Below the pieces are notes generated by a model, which was not told the origin of the DNA, ran no database searches, and saw only the letters and a list, made by a program, of their open reading frames with translations. From positions 62,001 through 126,000 of the forward strand of contig NZ_QJSR01000001.1 of the NCBI RefSeq assembly GCF_003217095.1: a DNA stretch of 64,000 nt, written 5' to 3'. Each line of letters starts with the position of its first letter. Position 1 is the stretch's first letter. Both the position numbers and the translations under genes were made by a program. The DNA is from Rhizobium sp. PP-CC-3A-592 (lineage in GTDB: Bacteria > Pseudomonadota > Alphaproteobacteria > Rhizobiales > Rhizobiaceae). Shown piece after piece: positions 1-9,193 of this stretch.

Positions 1-63
1 GGCAGCCGCACATGAGCGGGGCCGAATTCCGCGTCGCAAGCCAACGCTTACCGCCGCAAACAA

Positions 64-94
64 AAAACCCCGCCGGCGAAACCGGCGGGGTTTT
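64..94 (-). terminator. Rho-independent terminator of tig
   Basis: A perfect 9-bp GC stem (68-76 pairs with 82-90) is flanked by A6 on one side and T4 on the other. On the minus strand it lies 22 bases past the tig stop codon and runs into a T6 tract, as expected of an intrinsic terminator. The tails on both sides mean it could act in either direction. Confidence 0.88.
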
Positions 95-116
95 CAATAT
101 CCGGACTGCGTGCCGA

Positions 117-1604
117 TTACTCGGCGGCGCTGTCGTCCGTGGCCTTCTTCTTGGAAGCGGCCTTCTTCTTCGGTGCGGCGGCTTCGGCGGTTTCCTCGCC
201 TTCGGCAGCGTCGGCCTTGGCGGCCGACTTCTTCTTGCCAGACGTCTTGGCCGGCTTGTCGTTGCCGTCCTCGTCATCTGCCATCAGTTCTTCCTTGCTG
301 ACCGTCTTGTCGGTCACGCTGACCTCGGAAAGGAGATGATCGACGACCTTTTCTTCGAACAGCGGGGCGCGCAGAGAAGCGGCAGCACCCGGGGTCTTCT
401 GGAAGTAGTCGATGATCTGCTTTTCCTGGCCGGGGAACTGGCGAAGCTGGTCGAACAGCGAACGCTGCATTTCTTCGTCGGTGACGGTGACGCCGGCCTT
501 TTCGCCGATTTCCGAGAGAACGAGGCCGAGACGAACGCGGCGTTCCGCAAGCTTGCGGTATTCGACGCGGGCTTCTTCTTCCGTCGTTTCTTCATCGGCA
601 AAGGTCTTGCCGGCCTGTTCCAGATCGGTGTTGATCTGGCGCCAGATGTTTTCGAACTCGGCATCGACGAGACGCTGCGGGGTGTCGAACTGGTACATTT
701 CGTCCAGCTGGTCGAGCATCTGACGCTTGACCTTCTGGCGCGTCATCGAGCCGTACTGGCTTTCGATCTGACCGCGGACGATTTCCTTCAGCTTGTCAGC
801 CGATTCGACGCCGAGCTTGGTGGCCAGTTCGTCGTTGATCTCGACAGCGCCGGGGGCGGCAACCGACTTGACCTTGATGTCGAAGGTGGCTTCCTTGCCG
901 GCGAGGTTCGCAGCCGGATATTCTGCCGGAAACGTGACATTGATCGTCTTTTCGTCGCCGGTGGAAGCACCGACCAGCTGCTCTTCGAAGCCGGGGATGA
1001 AGCGGTTGGAGCCGAGAACCAGCTCCGCGTCTTCGTCTTTGCCGCCGTCGAAGGCTTCGCCGTCGACCTTGCCGAGGTAGTCGATCGTGACGCGGTCGCC
1101 ATTCTCGGCTGCACCGGTCTTATCTTCGAAGGTGCGCGCGCTTTCAGCGATGCGCATGATCTGCTCGGTAACTTCGTCTTCGGCGATATCGACCACTTCG
1201 CGCGTGATCTTGATGCCGCTGACGTCCTTCAGTTCAATGGCCGGGATGACTTCATAGGCGAGCGTGAATTCGAAATCAGCTTCGGCGCTCAGGATCTTTT
1301 CGGCTTCCGCCTCGTCCTCGGTCATCGCCACTTCCGGCTGGGTCGCAGACTTTTCGCCGCGCTCCGACAGGATCTCGGTAGGCTTGTCGCGGACCAATTC
1401 GTTGACGAGTTCGGCCATGATCGACTTGCCGTACATCTTTTTGAGATGTGCAACCGGTACCTTGCCCGGACGGAAGCCGTTGATCTTGACCTTGTCCTTG
1501 GCATCGGCGAGGCGCTCGTTCATGCGCGCCTGCATGTCCTTTGCCGGGATGACGACCTTGAGTTCGCGCTTCAGCCCATCCGCGAGCGTTTCGATAACCT
1601 GCAT
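117..1604 (-). CDS. tig: Trigger factor (ribosome-associated chaperone / prolyl isomerase)
   Basis: A 495-residue protein of normal trigger factor length. The N-terminal ribosome-binding domain carries the signature GFRPGK at residues 43-48, which docks on ribosomal protein L23. An FKBP-type peptidyl-prolyl isomerase domain follows at about 165-250, then the helical chaperone body. The last 40 or so residues form a lysine- and alanine-rich tail ending in DDSAAE, a low-complexity extension common in rhizobial orthologues. The start is fixed by the conserved MQVIETL opening; GAAGG upstream is a plausible ribosome site. It acts in the cytosol on nascent chains. It is followed by its own terminator and preceded by a tRNA gene, so it is probably a single-gene unit. 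Confidence 0.97.
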   Translation of the reverse strand: MQVIETLADGLKRELKVVIPAKDMQARMNERLADAKDKVKINGFRPGKVPVAHLKKMYGKSIMAELVNELVRDKPTEILSERGEKSATQPEVAMTEDEAEAEKILSAEADFEFTLAYEVIPAIELKDVSGIKITREVVDIAEDEVTEQIMRIAESARTFEDKTGAAENGDRVTIDYLGKVDGEAFDGGKDEDAELVLGSNRFIPGFEEQLVGASTGDEKTINVTFPAEYPAANLAGKEATFDIKVKSVAAPGAVEINDELATKLGVESADKLKEIVRGQIESQYGSMTRQKVKRQMLDQLDEMYQFDTPQRLVDAEFENIWRQINTDLEQAGKTFADEETTEEEARVEYRKLAERRVRLGLVLSEIGEKAGVTVTDEEMQRSLFDQLRQFPGQEKQIIDYFQKTPGAAASLRAPLFEEKVVDHLLSEVSVTDKTVSKEELMADDEDGNDKPAKTSGKKKSAAKADAAEGEETAEAAAPKKKAASKKKATDDSAAE

Positions 1605-1756
1605 GTTCCAACCTTCATTTCACGTTGACAGGGCTCTGCCGTTGAATGCTTCAGGCGAGCCGATCCGGGTGCCGGGAGTGGCTTTACGCAAATCGAACGC
1701 CATTTTGCAAGCAAAACAGCGTTGCCGCCGGATCTATACCGACCCATTCGTCTATC

Positions 1757-1841
<85 letters not shown>

Positions 1842-1931
1842 GTTCAGAAGCGGCTGCCTGGTCTCTACGGATGGGCGGGAGATACACTATTCCTGCCGCA
1901 ACCGGGTCCAGGCCTTCCCGAGCGCGGCGTC

Positions 1932-1959
1932 TCTATAACACCCGTTCCCTGGGGATCAA
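1932..1959 (-). promoter_or_regulatory. Predicted sigma-70 promoter for tRNA-Leu
   Basis: On the minus strand TTGATC is separated by 16 bases from TATAGA, a close match to the housekeeping promoter. The predicted start lies about 80 bases before the mature tRNA 5' end, giving a leader to be trimmed by RNase P. Confidence 0.6.
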
Positions 1960-2180
1960 AGGGAAAATGCGGTTTTTCCGGCGATCGCGCGCAGGGATGT
2001 CACCATCTCCGTCCGGAGTCCTTGTCGCCACCTCCCGCCCCTTCCCCTTGGCGAGGCTTGCGCGGGCCGCATGGGTGCGATGCAGCAAACACCCTGCCTC
2101 TAATCGATTTGATTGGCTATATCAGCGTCATGACAACGCGCCGGTGCGATATGCCGGCACTTCCAAAAAGGAAACCGGAC

Positions 2181-2324
2181 ATGAACATCACCCGCTCTTT
2201 CTCCACATGGCGCAAGTATCGTCAGACCGTTTCGGAACTCGGCCGCATGAGCGATCGGGAACTGAGCGACCTCGGCATCGGCCGCAGCGAGATTCTCAGC
2301 GTCGCTCGCAAGGCTGTTCGCTAA
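2181..2324 (+). CDS. DUF1127 family small protein (first copy)
   Basis: A 47-residue basic protein with the DUF1127 layout: a W-x-x-Y-R-x-T-V-x-E-L core at 10-20, then MSDRELSDLGI and a C-terminal basic helix. AAAAAGGA precedes the ATG at a good distance. DUF1127 proteins of this short class are abundant in rhizobia and have been linked to phosphate and carbon metabolism and to RNA binding; the exact role of this copy is unknown. A second copy lies 300 bases downstream. The two share the T-V-x-E-L-G and L-S-D-x-G-I blocks but differ elsewhere, so the duplication is not recent. Each has its own terminator. Confidence 0.9.
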   Translation: MNITRSFSTWRKYRQTVSELGRMSDRELSDLGIGRSEILSVARKAVR

Positions 2325-2355
2325 GCGACATCAGCCGCAAAGCTTCGAAAATTCA

Positions 2356-2386
2356 AGCGCCCTTTGGTCCTGCCGGAGGGCGTTTT
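2356..2386 (+). terminator. Terminator after first DUF1127 gene
   Basis: CGCCCT (2358-2363) pairs with AGGGCG (2377-2382), followed directly by TTTT. It begins 32 bases after the stop codon of the first DUF1127 gene. Confidence 0.7.
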
Positions 2387-2488
2387 CGTTTGTGAGATCC
2401 AGCGTTTCGACGTCGCTTTTTCGACCCGTTCTGCGTTCCCTCCGCGATACGCTGCAAAATTGGTCAGACCGATTGGATGCTTGCCAAA

Positions 2489-2534
2489 TGTGCAGGCATC
2501 TGCACAAATGCATGGCAGATGCATAGTCTTTGCA
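2489..2534 (+). promoter_or_regulatory. Helically phased TGCA cluster with 18-bp palindrome, upstream of second DUF1127 gene
   Basis: TGTGCAG (2489-2495) and CTGCACA (2500-2506) form a perfect 7+4+7 palindrome. It is followed by two ATGCAT hexamers (2508-2513 and 2519-2524) and a further TGCA at 2531. The five TGCA cores start at 2491, 2501, 2509, 2520 and 2531, about one helical turn apart. A possible -10 element, TATAAG, lies at 2559-2564 with no good -35 at the right distance. This is the arrangement expected of an activator-dependent promoter. The palindrome resembles a LuxR-type tra box (ATGTGCAGATCTGCACAT) with two extra central bases. The binding protein is not known. Confidence 0.5.
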
Positions 2535-2623
2535 CTCCACCTTCCCAAACCATGGGCGTATAAGCAGCGTCAACGAGATGGCTGAAATGAATGCCGCTCA
2601 CCATGTTACCGAAGGATAAGACC

Positions 2624-2767
2624 ATGAACCCCATTCGCATCGCCAAGAGCTGGATCAACTACCGCCGCACCGTTGCCGAACTCGGCAACCTGTCGAACCA
2701 CGCCCTGTCCGACATCGGCATCACGCGTTTCGACATTCGCAACATCGCCTCGCGCTCCTACCGTTAA
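2624..2767 (+). CDS. DUF1127 family small protein (second copy)
   Basis: A 47-residue protein with DUF1127 features: W10, YRRTVAEL at 13-20, LSDIGI at 28-33 and a basic tail. An in-frame ATG exists 21 bases earlier (2603), but GAAGGA at 2611-2616 sits at ideal spacing from 2624, so the shorter start is preferred. It is preceded by an unusual cluster of TGCA motifs that may bind a regulator and followed by its own hairpin terminator. Its function is unknown; members of this family in Agrobacterium and Brucella are reported to be under transcription factor and small RNA control. Confidence 0.88.
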   Translation: MNPIRIAKSWINYRRTVAELGNLSNHALSDIGITRFDIRNIASRSYR

Positions 2768-2794
2768 TCGGCGGATTTTCGAGACTGTATGCCA

Positions 2795-2824
2795 GCGGCG
2801 CTCTTCGGGGCGCCGCTTTCGTTT
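2795..2824 (+). terminator. Terminator after second DUF1127 gene
   Basis: GCGGCGC (2795-2801) pairs with GCGCCGC (2810-2816), followed by TTTCGTTTG. It lies between the second DUF1127 gene and trmFO, so trmFO needs its own promoter or read-through. Confidence 0.7.
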
Positions 2825-2902
2825 GTGACGGCGCGCGCAGAGACGCCACGCGGCGACGTACCCGCCCTTCCGGGCCGATCCGTTTTGCTCTATGAACGCG
2901 CC

Positions 2903-4336
2903 ATGACGAAGCACAGCTCCCATTCCCCCATTCATGTCATCGGCGGCGGCCTGGCCGGCAGCGAAGCCGCATGGCAGATCGCCCAGTCCGGTATTCCCGT
3001 CATCCTGCACGAGATGCGCGGCGTGCGCGAAACCGAGGCGCACAAGACGGACCATCTTGCCGAACTGGTCTGCTCCAACTCCTTCCGCTCCGACGACGCG
3101 ACCAGCAATGCCGTCGGCGTACTGCATGCTGAAATGCGGCTTGCGGGCTCGCTGATCATGGCGTGCGCCGACCGCAATCAGGTGCCGGCTGGCGGCGCGC
3201 TTGCGGTCGATCGCGAAGGTTTCTCAGCGGCCGTCACGCAGGCGATCAGCGACCATCCGCTGATCGAGCTGACCCGCGAGGAAGTCTCCGCGCTGCCGCC
3301 CGAGGACTGGGATCTCGCCATCATCGCCACGGGGCCCTTGACCGCGCCGGCGCTCGCCGAGGCCATCGAGGCGCAGACGGGCGCGGACGCGCTTGCCTTC
3401 TTCGACGCCATTGCGCCGATCATCCATACCGAGACGATCGACATGGACGTCTGCTGGTTCCAATCGCGTTACGACAAGGTCGGCCCCGGCGGCACGGGCA
3501 AGGACTACATCAACTGCCCCATGGACGAGGCGCAATACAACGCGTTCGTCGATGCTTTGATCGCCGGCGACCGGATCGGCTTCAAGGAATGGGAGGGAAC
3601 GCCTTATTTCGACGGCTGCCTACCAATCGAGGTGATGGCGGAGCGCGGACGCGAAACGCTTCGCCACGGCCCGATGAAGCCGATGGGCCTCACCAATGCG
3701 CACAACCCGACGGTCAAGGCCTATGCCGTCGTGCAACTCCGGCAGGACAACGCGCTCGGCACGCTCTACAATATGGTCGGGTTCCAGACAAAGCTGAAAT
3801 ACGGCGCGCAGGCCGACATCATCCGCATGATTCCCGGCCTGGAGCGGGCAGAGTTCGCGCGCCTCGGCGGCCTGCATCGCAACACCTACCTGAACTCGCC
3901 CGTCCTGCTCGATCACTCCCTGACGCTGAAATCACGTCCCGGCTTGCGTTTTGCCGGTCAGATCACCGGTTGCGAAGGCTATGTGGAGAGCGCCAGCATC
4001 GGGCTTCTCGCCGGTCGGTTCGCGGCAGCCGAGCGCAAGGGAGAGGCTCTGCATCTACCGCCGCCGACCACGGCCTTCGGCGCGCTTCTCGGTCACATCA
4101 CGGGTGGGCACATCGTCTCGGACGAAGAGCCGGGCAAGCGCTCCTTCCAGCCGATGAATGTCAATTTCGGCCTGTTTCCGCCGCTCGATCCCGGCGCCAT
4201 CGTCAAGCCGGAGGGCGTGAAGCGCTTTCGCGGCAAGGACAAGGCGATCGTCAAGAAGGGCCTCGTCGCGAACAGAGCCCTTGCGGATTGCGCCGCCTGG
4301 CTCGGGCAGGACAAAGGACTGCTTAAGTCCGCCTGA
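2903..4336 (+). CDS. trmFO: Folate-dependent tRNA (uracil-54-C5) methyltransferase TrmFO
   Basis: A 477-residue flavoprotein that makes ribothymidine at position 54 of tRNA using methylene-tetrahydrofolate and FAD/NADPH. The dinucleotide-binding motif [13 protein letters not shown] is at 12-24. [13 protein letters not shown] places C57 where the Bacillus enzyme has its N-terminal conserved cysteine, and the catalytic cysteine lies in [15 protein letters not shown]. The open frame extends upstream, but residues before ATG 2903 are not family-like and the family start is close to the dinucleotide fold. No strong ribosome site is visible. Alphaproteobacteria commonly use this folate-dependent enzyme in place of SAM-dependent TrmA. 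It converges on the next gene with a 20-base gap. Confidence 0.95.
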   Translation: MTKHSSHSPIHVIGGGLAGSEAAWQIAQSGIPVILHEMRGVRETEAHKTDHLAELVCSNSFRSDDATSNAVGVLHAEMRLAGSLIMACADRNQVPAGGALAVDREGFSAAVTQAISDHPLIELTREEVSALPPEDWDLAIIATGPLTAPALAEAIEAQTGADALAFFDAIAPIIHTETIDMDVCWFQSRYDKVGPGGTGKDYINCPMDEAQYNAFVDALIAGDRIGFKEWEGTPYFDGCLPIEVMAERGRETLRHGPMKPMGLTNAHNPTVKAYAVVQLRQDNALGTLYNMVGFQTKLKYGAQADIIRMIPGLERAEFARLGGLHRNTYLNSPVLLDHSLTLKSRPGLRFAGQITGCEGYVESASIGLLAGRFAAAERKGEALHLPPPTTAFGALLGHITGGHIVSDEEPGKRSFQPMNVNFGLFPPLDPGAIVKPEGVKRFRGKDKAIVKKGLVANRALADCAAWLGQDKGLLKSA

Positions 4337-4356
4337 GTCTGGCCTGTCCGTCTGGT

Positions 4357-4770
4357 TCAGGAACTGAAGCTGCCGAGGATCCAGAGAGAGACCTCGGCGG
4401 CTGTTTCGGCATTGGAAAACTCGTAGGTTCCATCAAAGGTCGCCGTGTCGTTGAACGACAGGGCGAGGCCGCGGCCGCTTTGGGCATGGGTGATCCGTAC
4501 CTTGCCGGGAACGATCAGGTGGCAGAGGTAGTGCCGCCCCTGCGACAGCACGATACCCGCCTTGCCGTCATGCAGCCTCACGAAGAAGGCATGGCCGTCG
4601 GCCGTCGGATGAATGGCCCGGATCGCCTCATCGGGGAAGGCGCGGCCGAAATCGAGAATGGCCTGTCCCTCGTCCGGTTCCGACAGCTCCTCGGCTTCCT
4701 GCCGCTTCATGCGCTGGTAGATGTAGGCCGCTGCAAACAGCGATGCGACGATGGCAAACCAGGATATCAT
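4357..4770 (-). CDS. Conserved hypothetical membrane-anchored protein
   Basis: A 137-residue protein of unknown function. It opens with one hydrophobic helix (residues 2-19, SWFAIVASLFAAAYIY) followed by a basic stretch QRMKRQ, so the bulk is probably cytoplasmic. The rest has the pattern of a small beta-rich domain (HAFFVRLHDGKAGIVLSQGRH, then CHLIVPGKVRI). The frame continues 11 codons upstream to ATG 4803; ATG 4770 is chosen because it starts right at the membrane segment and has GGAAAG upstream. I do not recognise a named family. Confidence 0.7.
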   Translation of the reverse strand: MISWFAIVASLFAAAYIYQRMKRQEAEELSEPDEGQAILDFGRAFPDEAIRAIHPTADGHAFFVRLHDGKAGIVLSQGRHYLCHLIVPGKVRITHAQSGRGLALSFNDTATFDGTYEFSNAETAAEVSLWILGSFSS

Positions 4771-4924
4771 CGCATCTTTCCATTCTCCGGCCGGGCGTAT
4801 CACGGACCGGCTTCATCCCGATGTTGAAGCCGCACTTATGGTCTGCCGCAAAACAGCGGGCAATCTCCGGCAACCTGATGGAGAATTCCTGTAGCGCGCG
4901 TGGCTTGCGCGAATGTGCCGCGAC

Positions 4925-5803
4925 CTACCAGCGACCACTTTGGGCTGCGCGCCACATCCACCATTGCCGCCGCCATTGCGGTGGAACGATGGAATGGTCG
5001 AAAATATCGGCGCCCGCCTTCTCCGCACGCACGAAAACCTTTTCGGCGAGCGCCATGGTCGCGAAGGCGGGCCGGTTCTGCCGCGAGATGGTCTGCGATG
5101 CCGCGCGCGCCTTGCCAAGGTGCTCCCGCCCGAGCCCGGTCAAAGCCTGCACCGCCCGTGTGACGGCCGCACGATCCGCTCCGTTCAGGAAAGACGTCCG
5201 GTCGAGCCCGGTGGCTGTCAGAAGGTCGGCCGGGAAATAGACTTGGCCGCGCTGTCGGTGAATGGGGGCGAGCATCAGGAGACCGGCAATCGTCTGGGCG
5301 ACGCCCGCATGGCCGGCGGCATCGGCCGAGCCGCGCGCGGTTTCCGGATTGAGGATAAGGCAGGCGAGCTGGATCAGGGCCGAGGCAGTTTCGCCGGCAT
5401 AGCCTTCCAATGCGCTCCGGCTCTCCATCGGGTCGTCGTAAAGATCGAATACGCGGGCGTCGATCATGTCGAGCAGCACGCCGATCGGCAGATGCGCGTC
5501 GCGGATGGCGTGCAACAGAGCCTCGGCGAGCGGATTGCCATCGGCCTTGGCACCGGTCGTATCCTCCAGCGCATCGCGCCACCATTGCAGGCGGATTTCG
5601 CCCGGAAGCGGTTCGCGCACCACATCGCGGACGCGGGCGATCTCGGCATGGAACGCGTAGAGTGCAGCCAAAGGCCCCTGCTTTTCCGGGGGCGCTAAAA
5701 GGCAGGCGAGATAGCGGTCGCGGTCGCTTTCGCGAAGTGCGGCGAGGCTTGCGGAAAAATCGGGCATGCCGGGTGCAATGTCAGGCGTTGATGTATCGGA
5801 CAT
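4925..5803 (-). CDS. Squalene/phytoene synthase fold protein, NDUFAF6-like
   Basis: A 292-residue protein of the trans-isoprenyl diphosphate synthase (SQS/PSY) superfamily. The segment FHAEIARVRDVVREPLPGEIRLQWWRDAL (cited by ends F51 to L79) aligns to the first helix pair, but the DDxxD-type metal motifs of true phytoene and squalene synthases are absent; only E54 and D60 remain nearby. That loss is typical of the branch containing mitochondrial NDUFAF6, a complex I assembly factor, so a non-enzymatic or altered role is more likely than carotenoid synthesis, and no other carotenoid genes are near. It lies 14 bases after the Mth938-domain gene and so probably shares the secDF operon. The C-terminus is tryptophan- and arginine-rich. 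Confidence 0.82.
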   Translation of the reverse strand: MSDTSTPDIAPGMPDFSASLAALRESDRDRYLACLLAPPEKQGPLAALYAFHAEIARVRDVVREPLPGEIRLQWWRDALEDTTGAKADGNPLAEALLHAIRDAHLPIGVLLDMIDARVFDLYDDPMESRSALEGYAGETASALIQLACLILNPETARGSADAAGHAGVAQTIAGLLMLAPIHRQRGQVYFPADLLTATGLDRTSFLNGADRAAVTRAVQALTGLGREHLGKARAASQTISRQNRPAFATMALAEKVFVRAEKAGADIFDHSIVPPQWRRQWWMWRAAQSGRW

Positions 5804-5817
5804 GGGGATCGTTCACG

Positions 5818-6204
5818 TCACACGGCAATGAGAGCGGCGGCGACGTTGCGCTCTTCGGCCAGCATGATGTTGTAGGTCCGAACCGCCGCACCCGTGCTCA
5901 TTGGATCCGATGAGATGGACCGGCTGCGGAAGGCCGTTTTCACGTCACTCGACAGCGGCCGGATGTTGGCGCCGGTTCCGACAAGGATGACCTCGATGTC
6001 GCCGGCCTCGGCGATCACGCGATCGAAATCGGCAGAAGTCAATGTCTCCCCTTCTTCCTTTTCCCAGCCATAGATTCCCGAGGGAAGCAGGAGGAGTGAG
6101 CCGCGATGCGACATGCCGGCAAAGCGGAAACCGCCATTGCCGTAGGCGTCTATGGGCGCGCGGCCGGGGAAATGGGCATTGCGAACTTCGATCGGTCGGC
6201 GCAT
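5818..6204 (-). CDS. Mth938-domain protein, NDUFAF3-like
   Basis: A 128-residue Mth938/DUF498 domain protein, the bacterial relative of mitochondrial complex I assembly factor NDUFAF3. Recognisable stretches are PIDAYGNGGFRFAG near the start and EVILVGTGANIRPL in the middle. The ATG at 6204 overlaps the secDF stop codon by one base (TGATG) with GGGAG eight bases upstream; a GTG one codon earlier is possible. The tight coupling to secDF and to the NDUFAF6-like gene is the same neighbourhood reported for these families in other alphaproteobacteria, which suggests a role in membrane protein or respiratory complex assembly. That role is inferred. Confidence 0.88.
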   Translation of the reverse strand: MRRPIEVRNAHFPGRAPIDAYGNGGFRFAGMSHRGSLLLLPSGIYGWEKEEGETLTSADFDRVIAEAGDIEVILVGTGANIRPLSSDVKTAFRSRSISSDPMSTGAAVRTYNIMLAEERNVAAALIAV

Positions 6205-8732
6205 CACGCTGCTCCCTGCATGTCGCGCGCCCGGGCGCGGGCACGCTTCAGCCGGAAGAGGATGAGCACCGGCCCAGCGACATAGATGGAGGAGAAGGTC
6301 GCCACGGCCACCCCGAACATCAGGACGACGGCAAACGGCCGGATCGTATCGCTGCCGAAGAGGCTCAGCGCCGCCAGAGCGAGAAGCGTCGTCGCGCCCG
6401 TCAGCACGGTGCGCGACAGCGTCTGGTTGATGGCCGTATCGATCAGGATCGGCAGCGGCATGCGCGGGAAGCGATGGAGATTCTCACGGATGCGATCATA
6501 GACGATGACGGTGTCGTTCAGCGAATAGCCGACGATGGTCAGCAGCGCCGCCACGCTGGTGAGGTTGAACTCCATGCCGGTGACGACGAAAAGTCCCATC
6601 GTCAGGATGACGTCATGCAGCGTTGCGACGATGGCGCCGGCCGCGAACTGCCACTCATATCGCGCCCAGATGTAGAGAAGGATACCGAGCAGGGAGATGG
6701 CGACGCCAATGGTGGCGGAGCGGGTCAGGGTTTCCGACACCGTCGGACCGACGACCTCGACGCGGCGAAGCTCGTAGGCGCTGTCCAGCTCGTCGCGGAT
6801 CAGGATCACCGCGGTCTGCTCGGCATTCTCCCCGCCATCGCGCGACTGGACGCGGATGACGGCATCGCGGGGCGAACCATAAGGCTCGACCGAGATGTCG
6901 CCGAGATTGAGCTGGTCGAGCCTTGCGCGGATATCCCCGATATTGGCGTTGCCCTCACGCGCCTGGACCTCGATGACCGAACCGCCCGAGAAATCGATGC
7001 CGAGATTGATGCCGAACAGGCCGAACAGCACGACGGTGAGGATAGACAGCGCGGCCGTGACGGAGAAGACGTAACGACGCGCTGCCATGAAGCGGAACGA
7101 GAGGTGGTCGAACATCGCCGTCTTGATGCCGCGCGGCAGGCGCTTGCGCGGGCGCCGACGCTGCCACGCCTCCAGCATCACGCGGGTGAGCGTGAAGGCG
7201 GTGAACAGCGTGGTGACGATACCGATGGCGAGCGTGACGGCGAAGCCGCGAATGGAGCCGCTGCCGAGATAGAGAAGAATGATCGCGGCGATCAGCGTCG
7301 TGATATTGGCATCCACGATGGCGCCGAAAGCGCGGGCGAAGCCGAGCTGGATCGCCTGACGGAAATCGCGGCCGGCGGCCGCCTCTTCGCGAAACCGCTC
7401 GAAGATCAACACGTTGGAATCCACGGCCATACCGATCGTCAGCACGATGCCGGCGAGCCCCGGAAGTGTCAGCGGCAGGCCTGTCGCGGTGAGGACGGCG
7501 ACGATCATCACGACGTTGAGGACGACGGCAATGCTGGCGACGACGCCGAAGCGTCCGTAGAAGCCGACCATGAAGGCGATGATGACGACCGTGCCGACGG
7601 CGCCGGCAATCAACATGGAATCGATACTGTCGGAACCGCGGCCGGCGCCGATGGTGCGCTCCTCGGCAACGGAAATCGAGGCTGGCAGGGCGCCGGCGCG
7701 CAGGACGAGCGCCAGATCCTGAGCGCCCTCGGGCGTCATGTCGGCAACGACCCGCATGCGGCCGTCGGTAACAGCCTCGCGAATGAGAGGGGTCGCAATG
7801 ACCGAGCCATCGAGAACGACGGCCATGGTGGTACCGGCAACCGCCTTGGTCGCCTCGGCGAATCGACGCGCACCGTCTTCGGTAAAGACCAGATCGACCA
7901 CCGGAGCGCCATTTTGCGTGTCCGTCGTGGCCGTGGCATCCGCGATATCGGCCGTCGTCACCGCCGGCTGGCGCCGTACGAGGGTCGCAACCGGTGGATC
8001 TTCCGCCGAATAGAGAACCTCGGAGCCTGCTGGCGGCGAACCGGTCACGGCCTGCTCGACGGTCGTGGACATATCGACGATGCGGAACGAGAACGCGCCG
8101 CCCTGCCCCAGAACGGTCTTCAACTGCTCGGAATCATAGAGCCCGGGAACCTGCACCACGATCCGGTCGGCACCCTGGCGCCCCAGCCGCGGCGCCACCA
8201 CGCCGAGCTCCACGAGGCGCCGCTCGAGAACGTCGATGCTGTCGGCAACCGCGTCGGCGAGACGCGCATCGATGCCTTCCGGCGTCAGGGCCAGCCGCGA
8301 CTGGCCATCGGTGGTGCCGACGAAACGCAGCTCGCTGACGGCCTTGCCGCCGCGACCGCGATCAACGACGCCGGTCAAGGGCGCCAGGACCTGCGGCAGG
8401 GTCGCTGCCTGCGCGGCATCCTGAAGGGAGAAGATGACCTCCTCGCCGGTGCCCGAAAGATCGGTGTAGGCGAGGTTGGCATTGCGCAATTGCGCCGCGA
8501 CGGCGTCCGTCGCGGCCTGCAGCCGGGTCCGGGCCACATCGTCGCGCTCAACCTTGAGCACGATGCGCGAGCCGCCGGAAAGATCGAGCCCGAGCGCAAT
8601 CTGGCGAGCTGGAACCCAGTCCGGCAGGCTATCGAGAAGCGAACGTGGCAGCACGTTCGGCAGGGCCACGACGAGGCTCGCGAGAACGACGAGCCAGACG
8701 AGGACAGTTCCCCAGCGTGAGGTTTGCGGCAT
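6204..8732 (-). CDS. secDF: Fused protein-export membrane protein SecDF
   Basis: An 842-residue single-chain fusion of SecD and SecF, the proton-driven RND-type accessory of the Sec translocon. The first transmembrane helix is at about 8-28, followed by LGLDLSGGSRIVL (48-60), the large periplasmic domain, and five further SecD helices. The SecF half begins near residue 545 (FMAARRYVFSV) and contains GIDFSGGSVIEV, the matching beta-strand signature. Twelve helices are expected in all. GGGAG stands five bases before the ATG. It follows yajC by 59 bases, giving the classic yajC-secDF order, and its stop overlaps the next start, so yajC, secDF, the Mth938 gene and the NDUFAF6-like gene look like one operon. 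Confidence 0.97.
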   Translation of the reverse strand: MPQTSRWGTVLVWLVVLASLVVALPNVLPRSLLDSLPDWVPARQIALGLDLSGGSRIVLKVERDDVARTRLQAATDAVAAQLRNANLAYTDLSGTGEEVIFSLQDAAQAATLPQVLAPLTGVVDRGRGGKAVSELRFVGTTDGQSRLALTPEGIDARLADAVADSIDVLERRLVELGVVAPRLGRQGADRIVVQVPGLYDSEQLKTVLGQGGAFSFRIVDMSTTVEQAVTGSPPAGSEVLYSAEDPPVATLVRRQPAVTTADIADATATTDTQNGAPVVDLVFTEDGARRFAEATKAVAGTTMAVVLDGSVIATPLIREAVTDGRMRVVADMTPEGAQDLALVLRAGALPASISVAEERTIGAGRGSDSIDSMLIAGAVGTVVIIAFMVGFYGRFGVVASIAVVLNVVMIVAVLTATGLPLTLPGLAGIVLTIGMAVDSNVLIFERFREEAAAGRDFRQAIQLGFARAFGAIVDANITTLIAAIILLYLGSGSIRGFAVTLAIGIVTTLFTAFTLTRVMLEAWQRRRPRKRLPRGIKTAMFDHLSFRFMAARRYVFSVTAALSILTVVLFGLFGINLGIDFSGGSVIEVQAREGNANIGDIRARLDQLNLGDISVEPYGSPRDAVIRVQSRDGGENAEQTAVILIRDELDSAYELRRVEVVGPTVSETLTRSATIGVAISLLGILLYIWARYEWQFAAGAIVATLHDVILTMGLFVVTGMEFNLTSVAALLTIVGYSLNDTVIVYDRIRENLHRFPRMPLPILIDTAINQTLSRTVLTGATTLLALAALSLFGSDTIRPFAVVLMFGVAVATFSSIYVAGPVLILFRLKRARARARDMQGAA

Positions 8733-8791
8733 GACGCTCCCGGCGCTTCGCAGTGGATCGATCGGATCGTCGTCTTTGCCGCAGCGGCCCG

Positions 8792-9127
8792 TTATTCCTT
8801 GACGGGTTCGCCCTTGACGCGGACTTCGGTCACACCACTGCGTACCACACGAATCTTGATGCCGTCAGCAATTTCCACTTCGAGTTCACCGTCGTCGATG
8901 ACCTTGGTGACCTTGCCGACGATGCCGCCGCCGGTGACGACCTGGTCGCCACGGCGGATGTTCTTCAGCAGTTCCTCGCGACGCTTCAGCGCCGTGCGCT
9001 GCGGACGGATGATCAGGAAGTACATCACGACGAAGATCAGCAGGAACGGCAGGATGGACATGAGAATGTCCGCGCTGCCGGCGCCGGTTGCACCTGGCGT
9101 CTGCGCGAAAGCTTCCGTAATGAACAT
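8792..9127 (-). CDS. yajC: Preprotein translocase accessory subunit YajC
   Basis: A 111-residue inner membrane protein with one helix at 21-40 followed by the diagnostic RPQ (41-43) and a basic cytosolic domain containing GDQVVTGGGIVGKV. YajC binds SecDF in the holotranslocon. AGGAG sits upstream of the ATG, and a good promoter lies about 70 bases further up. It is the first gene of the secDF operon. Confidence 0.97.
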   Translation of the reverse strand: MFITEAFAQTPGATGAGSADILMSILPFLLIFVVMYFLIIRPQRTALKRREELLKNIRRGDQVVTGGGIVGKVTKVIDDGELEVEIADGIKIRVVRSGVTEVRVKGEPVKE

Positions 9128-9193
9128 CGATCACTCCTCAAATAATAACAATTGCGGCCGGATGGGCGGAACGCCCTTTCGCGGAATGGCCGC

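Noticed and set aside
12-1628. A 538-codon open frame opposite tig, and similar very long antisense frames opposite secDF (6042-8720), the SPOR gene (19052-21319) and the OmpA gene (55604-57679)
   Set aside because: Each mirrors a confidently identified gene. High GC codon use leaves the complementary strand nearly free of stops. The predicted proteins are low-complexity and match nothing I know.
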